Shown here piece by piece: positions 11,501 through 20,312 of a DNA stretch of 64,000 bases (position 1 is the first letter of the stretch; every line of letters starts with the position of its first letter). The notes below the pieces were generated by a model. It was not told the origin of the DNA. It saw only the letters and a list, made by a program, of their open reading frames with translations, and ran no database searches. Made by a program: the position numbers and the translations under genes. The DNA is from Erodium maritimum (Eukaryota > Streptophyta > Magnoliopsida > Geraniales > Geraniaceae), in the NCBI GenBank assembly GCA_963921825.1, contig OY997596.1, positions 4,407,001 to 4,471,000 on the forward strand. The letters are read 5' to 3'.

Positions 11501-12565
11501 AGTTCCTGACAAAGCAGGATATGGATCTTATTTGCCGTGCCCACCAGGTCAGTGATGTGATGTTTCCTCGTTATTTTGTGGGTTGAATGCAGATAGCTCG
11601 TACTAAAAGTCTCTTGCACATAATATCCTCAACATTAAAGCATTATAAACTTTAAAAAAATTGCATACACGTTTTTTTCGCCAAAAAATGACGAAAATAT
11701 CCTTGACCCTAACCTAAAAAAATCAATTATTTTGTCTTTCTAAATAGTTTTATCTCGGGATAATTGCAAAAAGTACCCCGGGGTATTCACTTTTTGCTAC
11801 TTGTAGCCCTGTTTAATAATTGCAAAAAAGAGCCCTGAACTTGTCTTTTTGTTTCACTTTGTCCGATTTATTTTCTTTCAAAATGACGATTTTACCCTCG
11901 GAAATTATTATAGTAATAATTAAAGAACAAAAAAAATCCAAACTTTCATATCCCTTAAAATTATTATTCTTTGTACTGAAAAAATTAAGGGATATGAAAA
12001 TTCGTTTTTTTTTTGTTTTTTACTTATTATTTTTTAGATCAAAATTGTAAGGGTAAAGTGTCATTTTTATACAATTTGCGGCAAAAAGATAATTTCAGCG
12101 TACTTTTTTGCAATTATCAAAGAAGAGGGCTACAAGTTGCAAAAAGTTAATGTCTCAGTACTTTTTGCAATTATCCTTTTTATCACAAAATATTTTTGGT
12201 AGTTTTGAAGTCTTTTTTGAGATTAGGGTGAAGGGTATTTTTGTCATTTTTTTGTAAAAAGAGCTGTATGCATTTTTTTATAGTTTAGGTGCCTGTAAAT
12301 AACGTTTTGAAGTTGGCGATAGTTATTTGCAATTAACCCTTATTTTATCCATTGCCACTCCAACAACTTATCGTGATAGTTCATTCTTCAGGTTGTTGAG
12401 GATGGGTATGAATTTTTCGCTGATCGAAAGCTTGTGACAATATTCTCTGCCCCTAATTACTGTGGTGAGTTCGACAATGCTGGCGCGATGATGAGCGTTG
12501 ATGAAAGCTTAATGTGCTCTTTTCAAATTCTAAAGCCGGCGGAGAATAAACTCAAGTTCTTGTGA
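8551..12565 (+). CDS. TOPP: Type-one serine/threonine protein phosphatase catalytic subunit (TOPP/PP1)
   Basis: Three exons (8551-8752, 10988-11547, 12392-12565) give 311 aa; all introns are GT-AG. Metal-ligand and catalytic motifs are intact: GDIHGQ (68-73), GDYVDRG (96-102), RGNHE (127-131), LCMHGGLSP and CRAHQVVEDG, then [12 protein letters not shown] near the C-terminus. Length and order match plant PP1 catalytic subunits. Known: PP1 is a Mn/Fe metallophosphatase that works with regulatory partners in nucleus and cytoplasm. The start [18 protein letters not shown] is the first Met and preserves the family N-terminus. The last exon encodes a short tail ending KLKFL. Intron 1 (2.2 kb) and intron 2 (844 bp) are mostly MITEs. 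A probable 3'-UTR exon lies near 13.56 kb. The TOPP number cannot be assigned. Confidence 0.95.
8997..9313. mobile_element. Mutator-type MITE in TOPP intron 1 (copy of RABA2-intron family)
   Basis: A perfect 9-bp duplication, ATCATTTTA, flanks it at 8988-8996 and 9314-9322. Inverted ends of about 75 bp include GAAAGGTCATTTGCACATCC (from 9025) and its exact complement ending at 9285. The interior repeats AAAGGTGGTA / TACCACCTTT. It is 317 bp and noncoding, related to the element at 2783-3056. Confidence 0.88.
9386..9648. mobile_element. Probable MITE in TOPP intron 1
   Basis: Inverted motif AGGTCATTCC near 9395 pairs with GGAATGACCT near 9613. The flanks ATGTTCAAG (9377-9385) and TTGTTCGAG (9649-9657) agree at 7 of 9 positions, which would suit an old Mutator-type duplication. 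The interior is T-rich and noncoding. Edges are less certain than for its neighbours. Confidence 0.5.
9982..10236. mobile_element. Mutator-type MITE in TOPP intron 1 with 9-bp duplication
   Basis: TTCATTTAT occurs at 9973-9981 and 10237-10245 as a perfect 9-bp duplication. The ends are about 40-bp inverted repeats sharing CCTTTTCTATTGGTAACA. The interior has three direct AAGGGTAYTAAATG-type repeats. Length 255 bp, noncoding. Confidence 0.88.
10371..10695. mobile_element. Mutator-type MITE, GATAATTGCAAAAA family, copy 1
   Basis: Flanks TATCTTTTG (10362-10370) and TATCTTTTA (10696-10704) match at 8 of 9. The inside reads AAAAAAGTACCCTGATG, CACTTTTTGCA and GAACTTGTCTTTT at the left, and mirrored GTACTTTTCTTCAATTATCC at the right. 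It shares these blocks with 11757-12177 and 13129-13506. Confidence 0.75.
11580..12339. mobile_element. Outer MITE of a nested pair filling TOPP intron 2
   Basis: Left end GGGTTGAATGCAGATAGCT and right end (read inward) GGGTTAATTGCAAATAACTA are inverted. A deeper pair, TTGCATACACG-type against complementary TGTATGCA, supports this. Flanks TTATTTTGT (11571-11579) and TTATTTTAT (12340-12348) agree at 8 of 9. The element starts 32 bp after the intron donor and ends 52 bp before the acceptor. It contains a second MITE at 11757-12177. Confidence 0.75.
11757..12177. mobile_element. Inner MITE, GATAATTGCAAAAA family, copy 2
   Basis: Starts GGGATAATTGCAAAAAGTAC and ends with the complement GTACTTTTTGCAATTATCCT. 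Flanks TTTTATCTC (11748-11756) and TTTTATCAC (12178-12186) match at 8 of 9. It sits inside the outer element 11580-12339, so it inserted later. Confidence 0.82.
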
Positions 12566-13128
12566 GGTGGTCGTTCTCTCATCAGTTGATATGGTTAGTC
12601 TTAATCTAGCTCTCTTTTGCTTAAACTTACCAGGAATTATTGGCATATTTGGGTATGACAGTGAGAAGACTAATCCTGTTCAAAAATAACGTTTAGTTTT
12701 TGAGAAGACGGCCTCATAACGTTTTTTTTTGTAGATTATGCAAAGATGAAGGTTAGTTTTTGAAAATGGAAGGTCAGAAGGGCGTGTTATTAACGTTTCC
12801 CCTATATTTAATACAAAATGAGTTTTATCGATATCTCCCCGGATTAGTCAAAATATCCTGGTTTAACACATCACCGATTTTTGGCCAATACCAAGTTTTA
12901 GAACCTAGCCCTCAAGTGTGTGTAACTAACTTAAAACTAAGGATGGTATTGAGACTTCATACACAACTAACTTCTTAAATAAGAAATAGAAAACTTATTT
13001 TAGGACATCCCATTTTAGAAACTTGGACACTATTTTGGGATGATGAGAGTATGTGTTTACCATACTTCACATTTGTGTTCTTCTCTTGACTAGCTGAGGT
13101 ACATTTTTTGGCTAGGGTTTTACGAGTG

Positions 13129-13506
13129 TTAATTGCAAAAAAGTATCTTTAGGTATTCACTTTTTGCAACTTGTAGGCATCTTTTTCAATAATTGCAAAA
13201 AAGAGCCTGAACTTGTCTTTTTGTTGTGTGTTGTATAATTTTGTTTCAAAATAACGATTTTACCCTTGAAAATTCAATTTTAAAAATAACAAGTAAAACA
13301 TCCCATAGATTTCTTGCTCTTTGTACAATACAAATAAGTTTGGATTTGTTTGACTAATTATTTTTAAACTTGAATTTTCAAGGGTAAAACGTCATTTTGA
13401 TACAAAATTCAACAAAAACACATGTTCAAGACACTTTTTTGCCATTACCAAAGAGCAAGAAATTGGAAAAAGTGAATACCTCAAGGTCCTTTTTTGCAAA
13501 TTTCCC
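13129..13506. mobile_element. MITE, GATAATTGCAAAAA family, copy 3
   Basis: Shares TTAATTGCAAAAAAGTATC, GTATTCACTTTTTGCAACTT and GAACTTGTCTTTTTGTTG with copies 1 and 2, and ends with the complementary CTTTTTTGCAAATTTCCC. No clear target duplication was found. It lies in the presumed 3'-UTR intron of TOPP. Confidence 0.7.
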
Positions 13507-13562
13507 TTGCAACAATAAGAGCAAGTTCCAAGAGTCTGATCATGATGTTGAACCTCTTGCAG

Positions 13563-13800
13563 GATCTTGGTCTGGTGGGTTTTGTGGAGACGGTGCATAC
13601 AAAACTGCAGGCAGCATTATGAGTTACTCGTTGGGAAGCAGAGTTTGGATGGAGCGTTGCTGCTTGTGGGACATAACATATATGGCAAAGGCCTGAACTT
13701 TTAATTTTGGCTTATGGTATTGAATTGTTAAGTTTCTGGTGTATATACAATTGATTCTGTAAATGGGTGCTAGCAAACTGCAGAATATGAGCTCATTACT
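13563..13800 (+). other. Probable 3'-UTR exon of TOPP
   Basis: CCTCTTGCAG at 13553-13562 is a good acceptor, and GATATG|GTTAGT near 12592, shortly after the TOPP stop, is a plausible donor. The stretch is non-repetitive, unlike what precedes it, and is followed by AT-rich terminator-like sequence. This is inference from splice signals only; transcript data would decide. Confidence 0.35.
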
Positions 13801-14625
13801 GTTGATCTGCTTATCATTTGTGTGCCATTTTTAGATTTCAGAGTTCTATCCAATAATAACCCATCTTGTGTTGAAATAAGTGTGCATTTTTGTTGTTGTA
13901 AGAGCATCTCCATACATTAACTATTTCGTCGGCTGAAAGAGGAGGCTGATAGAATAAAAGACTAATAAATTTCGTATCAATAGGCTGATATGAATTTTTT
14001 TAGCTGTCACGAGAATGAAAAGGCATTTTCTTCAATTTTCTTGTTATCCGCTAATGCCTAATCGCCAGCGATCTATTGGCGTTTTGCTTCTTGTTGTCGA
14101 CGTTTTGGTTCAGTCAGTGACCAGAGATGCTTTAAGAATTGTGGATTATGGTGGTCCATTAGGGCGGACTTGGTCAAGTGACCTCCCTCACATTTTGTTG
14201 AATGCTAGTCACTTGTTTGAGAGTAGGTGTGTGGAGAGGGTTAGATTTAAGGGCTAACATTTTGCTATTGTACATAGACATGCTAATGGGGCGGGTACAA
14301 GACATGGTTCTTGATCTTTGGTCTTGTCTCGTCCTGTCCTGTCCTCATCCCATCGGGATTTTCTTAAACATGTATCGAATTCCGAGAACATAAATGTTGT
14401 ATTTTTATTTCTAAATTCTTAACTCTATCAAGGCGGGAGTGTACTCCGTCCTGCGAAATGAAAACCCCCACCCTGATCTGGTCGGGAACAACGATTCCCA
14501 TTGGGGTCGGTTTGTTTTGCCATCCATAATTGTATGTGAGATTGCAGGACAACTTGTTCGTGGCAACTCAAGAGTTTATAGCGACGTTACTTTTTGATCC
14601 TCCAACTTATCCTATCGCTTTCATT
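13800..14625. other. Intergenic stretch, no gene seen
   Basis: AT-rich, with short chance frames. 13,900-14,010 carries AGAGCATCTCC-like and GGCTGATA repeats often seen at MITE ends, but paired ends could not be defined. 14,325-14,345 is a small CTGTC/CTCGTC tandem. I see no RNA gene. Confidence 0.4.
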
Positions 14626-14630
14626 GTTAT

Positions 14631-14694
14631 TGGGCCTAGGTTAGCAAGTCGTAGTTGGGCTTCTATTTACCAATCGATCCGATATCTCGGCCCA
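14631..14694 (+). promoter_or_regulatory. Three site-II (TGGGCY) motifs upstream of RPB7
   Basis: TGGGCC at 14631-14636, TGGGCT at 14656-14661 and GGCCCA (reverse TGGGCC) at 14689-14694 lie 160-220 bp before the RPB7 start. Site-II elements are known TCP-bound motifs enriched in plant housekeeping and growth-related promoters. Confidence 0.55.
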
Positions 14695-14812
14695 CAGAAC
14701 CGTAACTCGGAGTCTCGGCACGAAAATCCGATTTGTCGGCCTTCTACCAAACATATAGTTCGGAACACAATTTCTCAGATTTTGCATTACTCGATCGGAG
14801 CTCTGTGAAGCG

Positions 14813-14821
14813 AAACCCTAA
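14813..14821 (+). promoter_or_regulatory. Telo-box in RPB7 leader
   Basis: AAACCCTAA, followed directly by ACCCG, lies 32 bp before the ATG. Telo-boxes close to the start together with site-II motifs are characteristic of plant translation and transcription machinery genes. Confidence 0.55.
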
Positions 14822-14852
14822 ACCCGAAGCCCTCTTTCCTCGAAGAAGAAGG

Positions 14853-17435
14853 ATGTTTTTCCACATAGTGTTGGAGCGGAACATGCAGCTCCACCCTCGC
14901 CACTTCGGCCGCAACCTCCGGGAGAATCTCGTCGCCAAGCTCATGAAGGACGTCGAGGGAACTTGCAGGTTTGGCTTCCCTTTTCCCGAGTTTTCCTGTA
15001 GAATTTGTTTGGTTCGCTAGAATTCCTGCAAATTCATGTTCGGAAGTGGAAGTCTGGAATTCTCGGGGCTTGCCCGTGAAGGTGTAAACGTTCTGGCATT
15101 GCTGGGGATTGAAATTGGGTTTTGATTTCCGTTGAATTGGCATTTTTTCCCGTTGATTCTTGATTGGAAGAGAAAAGTTGGGATTTGATTGGAGGGTTTG
15201 GGTTCATCTAAATTAGGTTAGGTTTTGATTTCAAGTAAATTCGAAGATTATGGAGTAAACTGAGGTTGGTCTAGGATTGGCTGATAAATTTTGGAATTTT
15301 AATTTGTTGGAGGGTATTGACTCATTAAAAATCTGACAGGACTTTTGACTGGAAGTTGAAACTGGGTTTTGATTTCAAGTAATTTCCATCGAAGGTTATA
15401 GTTTAAACTTTCAATGGTGCTCTCCAAAGCCTTACTTGCCTAGACTCCTTTTTTACTATTTAGAGTGTTTTTCTGGAGTCACATGTCTTTTTTTTTCGTG
15501 TACCCATATTTTGCGCCATACATTTGTACCTTGATCAGGGACCTAGCTTTGATTGATGATGCAAGAAATTTGAATATCTAAAATTAAAAAAGCCGGCTTA
15601 TTCCTTATCCTGCAGTGGGCGACATGGCTTTGTGGTGGCAATTACTGGCATAGAAAATGTAGGGAAAGGATTAATACGTGATGGAACGGGCTTTGTAACA
15701 TTTCCAGTGAAATACCAGTGCGTTGTATTCCGGCCATTCAAAGGAGAGATATTAGAAGCTGTTGTAACCATGGTAAACAAGGTAACCATATGATATTCTC
15801 TTAGCTTTCAAGTGATTTGTTCAACAACAGGAGAGTTCTTGACTATGTTTTGGATGCTTAAAGATGGGATTTTTCGCGGAAGCTGGACCCGTGCAGATTT
15901 TCGTATCAAACCATGTAAGTTTTTGCTCTATATTTTTGTTGTGGTGTTATTGGTTACCAAAAATATATATTACACAATCCTACCCTTTGTTTAATGCAAG
16001 AAGGTTGAAAGCAAAACTAAAAAGCATTGGATCATACTTCTACTGTCTTTTTGGACAATGTAGTTTGACTTTTCTGTTACATTTAGTGTAAGTTAAGGAA
16101 AGGAAACCCTCAAATTTCATCTGAGTTTCCTGTTATTGTCCTGGTGTTTGTTTATATATGAATTTCCACGACAGTTCAGCGCAGCAATATCCTGTTAAAG
16201 TATTGGTCATTTCTGCTGCTTGCTTGATTTTTATTTCCATTCCCCACGTGTTATCCTTTATTGGGACTGTGAGCACATCAACCGAATCTATTGCATTCCT
16301 GATAATCCCTTCATCTTTTGTTCCAGTTGATACCAGATGACATGGAGTTTCAGTCTGGTGACATGCCAAATTATACAACTTCAGATAGTTCAGTATGTTT
16401 TGGTTCCGACTATTACTTTTGCTCTCATCATCTCCCAGAGTTGTTTCTGGAAGGTATCATATATATGCTTGAAATTGATATCTTGGTGTTATTGCAGGTC
16501 AAGATTCAAAAAGATAGTGAAGTGCGATTGAAGATTATAGGGACTCGTGTAGATGCCACTGAAATTGTATGTCCCATTTTTCATATAAAAAGTTTGACAA
16601 GCTATTTTTTCTTTTCTTTTGTCAATATGTTTACTTTAGACTATTCCAGTCCACAACCTTAAGCCATTCCAAGTCTTAACTACTAGCTCAGTTATAGCGT
16701 TCAAAAGCATGAATTAAGTTGATGAAATTCTAATGTCAGTCGAAATAGAGGAATAATGTCATCTCTGAGACTATATTTCTTATGAGAAGATTATACGTTT
16801 TGCTTAATTCAACAAATACTTGTAACATTATGCACATCCCATATTATTCTTTATCGTAGGTTTGGTGTTCATTTGAATCTTGATATCAAATGAACGATTC
16901 ATATAGTTATTAGGCAATCATGACGTGTTTTCTGGTGATAAATTTTAGGGAAAACGTTATTTACACCCCCTCAACAACCTTTGATTCTCAAAATCACCCC
17001 CTAAAGGTGAGGGGTTATCAATAACACATTGTCACCTTTTGTTATTAATCAAAAACCCCAGGTTCACACTAAATAGGTGAGGGGGTTATCAGGAACACAC
17101 TGTCACCTTTCTCATTTATTAGTGTTTTTTTGGAACATCATGTTTGTTTTTGATGAAAAACGAAAGGTGAAAGTGTGTAACTGATAACCCCCTCACCTTT
17201 ACCCCTTGTATTTGAGAATCAAAGGTCGTCGGAGCTGTGTTAATAAAGTTACAATTAAATTTTAAATTTCCAGCTTTGTCAGGACATTTTTGTGGTGATA
17301 AGCTTTTGAATTGTTGCTTTGTCAATTGATGTCATTTTTCGTGTAATAATGTTTTGGTCTCTTTTTTGGCAGTTCTGCATCGGTACCATAAAAGATGATT
17401 TCTTGGGTGTGATAAACGATCCTACAGGAGCTTAG
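14853..17435 (+). CDS. NRPB7: RNA polymerase II subunit RPB7
   Basis: Six exons (14853-14968, 15616-15781, 15864-15914, 16327-16392, 16498-16566, 17373-17435) all splice with GT-AG and give 176 aa, the usual length of plant NRPB7. The N-terminus [19 protein letters not shown] and the segments [43 protein letters not shown] and [11 protein letters not shown] are diagnostic. Residues 1-80 form the tip/RNP-like half and 82-170 the S1/OB-fold half. Known: RPB7 pairs with RPB4 to make the stalk of Pol II, near the RNA exit, acting in initiation and mRNA fate; plants also have Pol IV/V paralogs, but this sequence fits the Pol II form. Intron 5 holds a 308-bp MITE. Site-II and telo-box motifs upstream suit constitutive expression. 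Confidence 0.96.
16948..17255. mobile_element. Mutator-type MITE in RPB7 intron 5
   Basis: A perfect 9-bp duplication, TAAATTTTA, flanks it at 16939-16947 and 17256-17264. Inverted ends share CCTTTGATTCTCAAA. Internal inverted/direct units of GTGAGGGGTTATCA and ACACACTGTCACCTTT occur several times. 308 bp, noncoding, between RPB7 exons 5 and 6. Confidence 0.87.
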
Positions 17436-18570
17436 TCAACGACCTCTTGGCATGGGAATTACTTCTCTTGTTTGTTGGTGTAACCCGTGTTTCTAAAACT
17501 TAAAGCTGTGATGCCTTATATACTGTTAGTTTGTAACATTGTGATGTCGTCACACAGATTGACATTTGCAAAAAACCTTAATCCTTGATTGGGTCCATAC
17601 TTTTGTACTTCCGGGCTATGTTTTACTGTAAATCAAGTGTAAATTTTGGTCCTGTCATGTAATCCCGCAGTTTAATTTGTTCAGTTACTTGGAGTGCTTA
17701 TATATTTAGTCGATAGCCAAAGCAATGGTGACGATTCATCATTTTGACGGGTTTTCATTCATGTCAGAGCTCACACTAGTGGGTAGTGATAATATGACAA
17801 TGTGTGAGCTTTAGCCTCTCATTAGAAATGCTATTATGACATATAGTGCTAAAATTCACATCATGAAGTTCTTATTCCGTATTCCCGTTACAATATTAGT
17901 GTTGTTAGACGAGTCACGTTAGAGTCAGTAATAGTTATGTAACCACACAGTAAGGATGCCTAATAAACCGTATGAATAATAAGGGTTACATGTAAATAGT
18001 AAATGTCATTTGTTGATTATAAGGATCAAACTTGATGAGCTGGTTTGGCCGTCTTTGACGAGTTGGTTTGGCGTATGTGGGCTGTCTTCCGTCTTGGTTA
18101 ACAATTTCTGGTGTGAGGGCTCTGTGTTGGTAAAGTGTGTTGAAAATTGTCCGATATGATAGGAGAAGAATTGAGACCTGGTGGTGACGCCACTACCCTG
18201 GACGGGGTAATCGTGAAGTATCGACCCAACCATTCCCCCAAAGGTATTCATTCGAATATGCGAGGGTGATTCCGGCCCCATGCCTATTGCACCAGATCCA
18301 TATCTTCCGCTAATGTGCCACCTAATAAGTGGGTCTCTTCATGCCCTGTTGGCATGAAGACATACACTACCCACCATAATGAGGACAAATACTTTAATCC
18401 CTGACGTTTCTAGCTTTATCTTGAACCCCCCCCCCCCTACTTGTCGGGAGCAATGTGTTTTCCTTAGGCTCTGAACTGGTAGTTTTCACAGTCTTGATGG
18501 GACAAGCTGAGGATTTATCCCCTTGTCGAAGTCGACTGATGGCCGACTGGAGGGAATGAGGCCCTCCCTA
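17436..18570. other. RPB7 3' flank and repeat-like DNA
   Basis: 17436-17700 is probably the RPB7 3' UTR. Beyond 18000 the base composition changes, with a C13-14 homopolymer near 18427 and broken frames resembling LINE leader DNA. No coding region can be supported. Confidence 0.35.
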
Positions 18571-19284
18571 CAGAGGCGGATTTAGGGGGGTTTAGGGTAT
18601 GCCACGGCATACCCTGACCCGAGAAAATTGTATATAGCTGTAGAGCTTTTAGATATCTTCGATTTGATATTTTACGGGCCTAAATCGGAGTTCGTATGAA
18701 GAAGTTATGGTCATTTGAAAATCTGTTGCGTGTATAACCTTATTTTACTTGACAATGCTCTTTTTACACTCCAAATGCCTATTACACTTTTTCAAAAACC
18801 TTATTCACAGTTTTTTGTACGTTGTATTTGAAAAAGTTAGATGTAAGACACAACAGTACAATGATATGCATTTATAAATATTTAGTTATTGACAATGATA
18901 TAGTTTTGACTCATTTAAAAAAAAAATCATGTCTTATATTATATCATTTACATTATCATATCCATCGTATAACTGATTATATGTTTTTTCTAGAGTTCGC
19001 TGCTCATGACGGACCAAACAATGTATGGTTGATCGTTCGACTTGCACAACCTATATGGGTTCATATATTGTATTTTATAGATGAAATTTCTTCATAAAAA
19101 TTATAGATATCTGAATTTCATTCGATTTGACATATTACGGGCCTTAATCGAAACTCATATGAGAAAGTTATGTTATTTGATAAACCGATTAAATTCAAAC
19201 ACTTCTTAAATCGAAATTGATTTTTTTATACATTTTATCATTATCGGTGGCATACCCTTAATGAACTTTCTGGATCCGCCTCTG
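18571..19284. mobile_element. Non-autonomous hAT-like element
   Basis: The ends CAGAGGCGGATTTAG and CTGGATCCGCCTCTG are inverted, the CAGRGGCGGA terminus common in plant hAT MITEs. TCCCTA flanks both sides (7 of 8 bases if the outer C/G is counted into an 8-bp duplication, as expected for hAT). Inside, GGCATACCCT occurs near both ends, and an ~80-bp motif (GATTTGATATTTTACGGGCC and its variant near 19125) is directly repeated. No transposase frame is present. Confidence 0.75.
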
Positions 19285-19485
19285 TCCCTACCCCACTCCC
19301 GACCGAAATGGCTTGGATGGGCTTTTGGGATAAGGCCAAAGACATGGGTGGTTTTCGACTGCCTGCATAGGGTGGCGGGGGCTTGACGGTCTTGGTGTTG
19401 GCTGGCGTCGACCGTTTATGCCATGTATGACTGTTACAGAGTTGGTTGGGACGAGGTCAAAGATATGACTCTTCTGTTTCTGGTG

Positions 19486-19636
19486 TGTTAGAATATGTTG
19501 TATAGGCCTAGTCCATGTGGCTCGTTAGGGTTAGCATCGGGTTTAGGAAACCCTAGTGGTTCAACACCACTATATATACACATGTACATTGTAGGTTTTA
19601 ATCATCGAATACTATACAACTACGTTATTGTTATCA
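19486..19636 (+). repeat. 5' LTR of copia copy 1
   Basis: 151 bp, TG...CA ends, with a TATATATA near 19571 that could be the element's TATA box. Confidence 0.93.
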
Positions 19637-19679
19637 TGGTATCAGAGTCTCTATCGCTCTAAATATCGCTTCCGCTTCA

Positions 19680-19687
19680 ACCGCCGC

Positions 19688-19718
<31 letters not shown>

Positions 19719-20255
19719 GCCGCCCATGCCACCGTTCACCGTTGTTGAACGCTGCTCCTCTCCAGCCGCTGCTCCAGCCGCTTGCTCCGGTCGACCACAA
19801 CACGCCGACGAGCTCCGCAGCGAGAAGATCTCTGCCCACCCACGCCGGCGAGAACGTCGCCTTCGTTTCCATAAACGACCGGCCCTGTGTATTGCCATCG
19901 TTCCTTGCTCCAGTCGCCAACGTCGACGAGCTCCGCCGCCGCCAGCGAAGGGATCCGGATCAACCCACGCCGCAGCCGCCGGCGAGAAGTTCTCCGTCAA
20001 CCACGTCGTTGCTCCCCCGGTCGACCACGCTCGACTGCCTTCCTCCTGCTCCCTGTGTCGCGAACCACGCCGGCACAACACCGCAGATGAAGCCCAGAAG
20101 GCAGAGTTACGAGCCGCCGTCGCCGCCTACAAATTTCGAGCGCACCATCGAAGACGACGCGTGCACGCCACGCGCCTGGTTCTGCCCGAGTTCGTCACGA
20201 GCCCATGCTCTAACGCGCCCACGGGCCGCTGACAGCGTGACCCACACGCGTTGAC
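19680..20255 (+). other. GC-rich segment in place of copia gag
   Basis: Between the primer-binding site and the zinc knuckle lies a GC-rich tract that begins with CCGCCGTCG-type trinucleotide repeats. Frames here are long only because the tract is GC-rich; none shows gag (UBN2-type) features. It contrasts with the AT-balanced pol region. It may be captured or expanded sequence replacing gag. Confidence 0.45.
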
Positions 20256-20312
20256 TGATGTTCCAAAAAAAAACTAATCATTTATTTCAGTGTTTTCTTT
20301 TCAGGTATTCCT

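Noticed and set aside
19628-20254. Overlapping long frames on both strands
   Set aside because: They arise from GC-rich trinucleotide repeats inside copia copy 1; no protein features and several frames are equally open.
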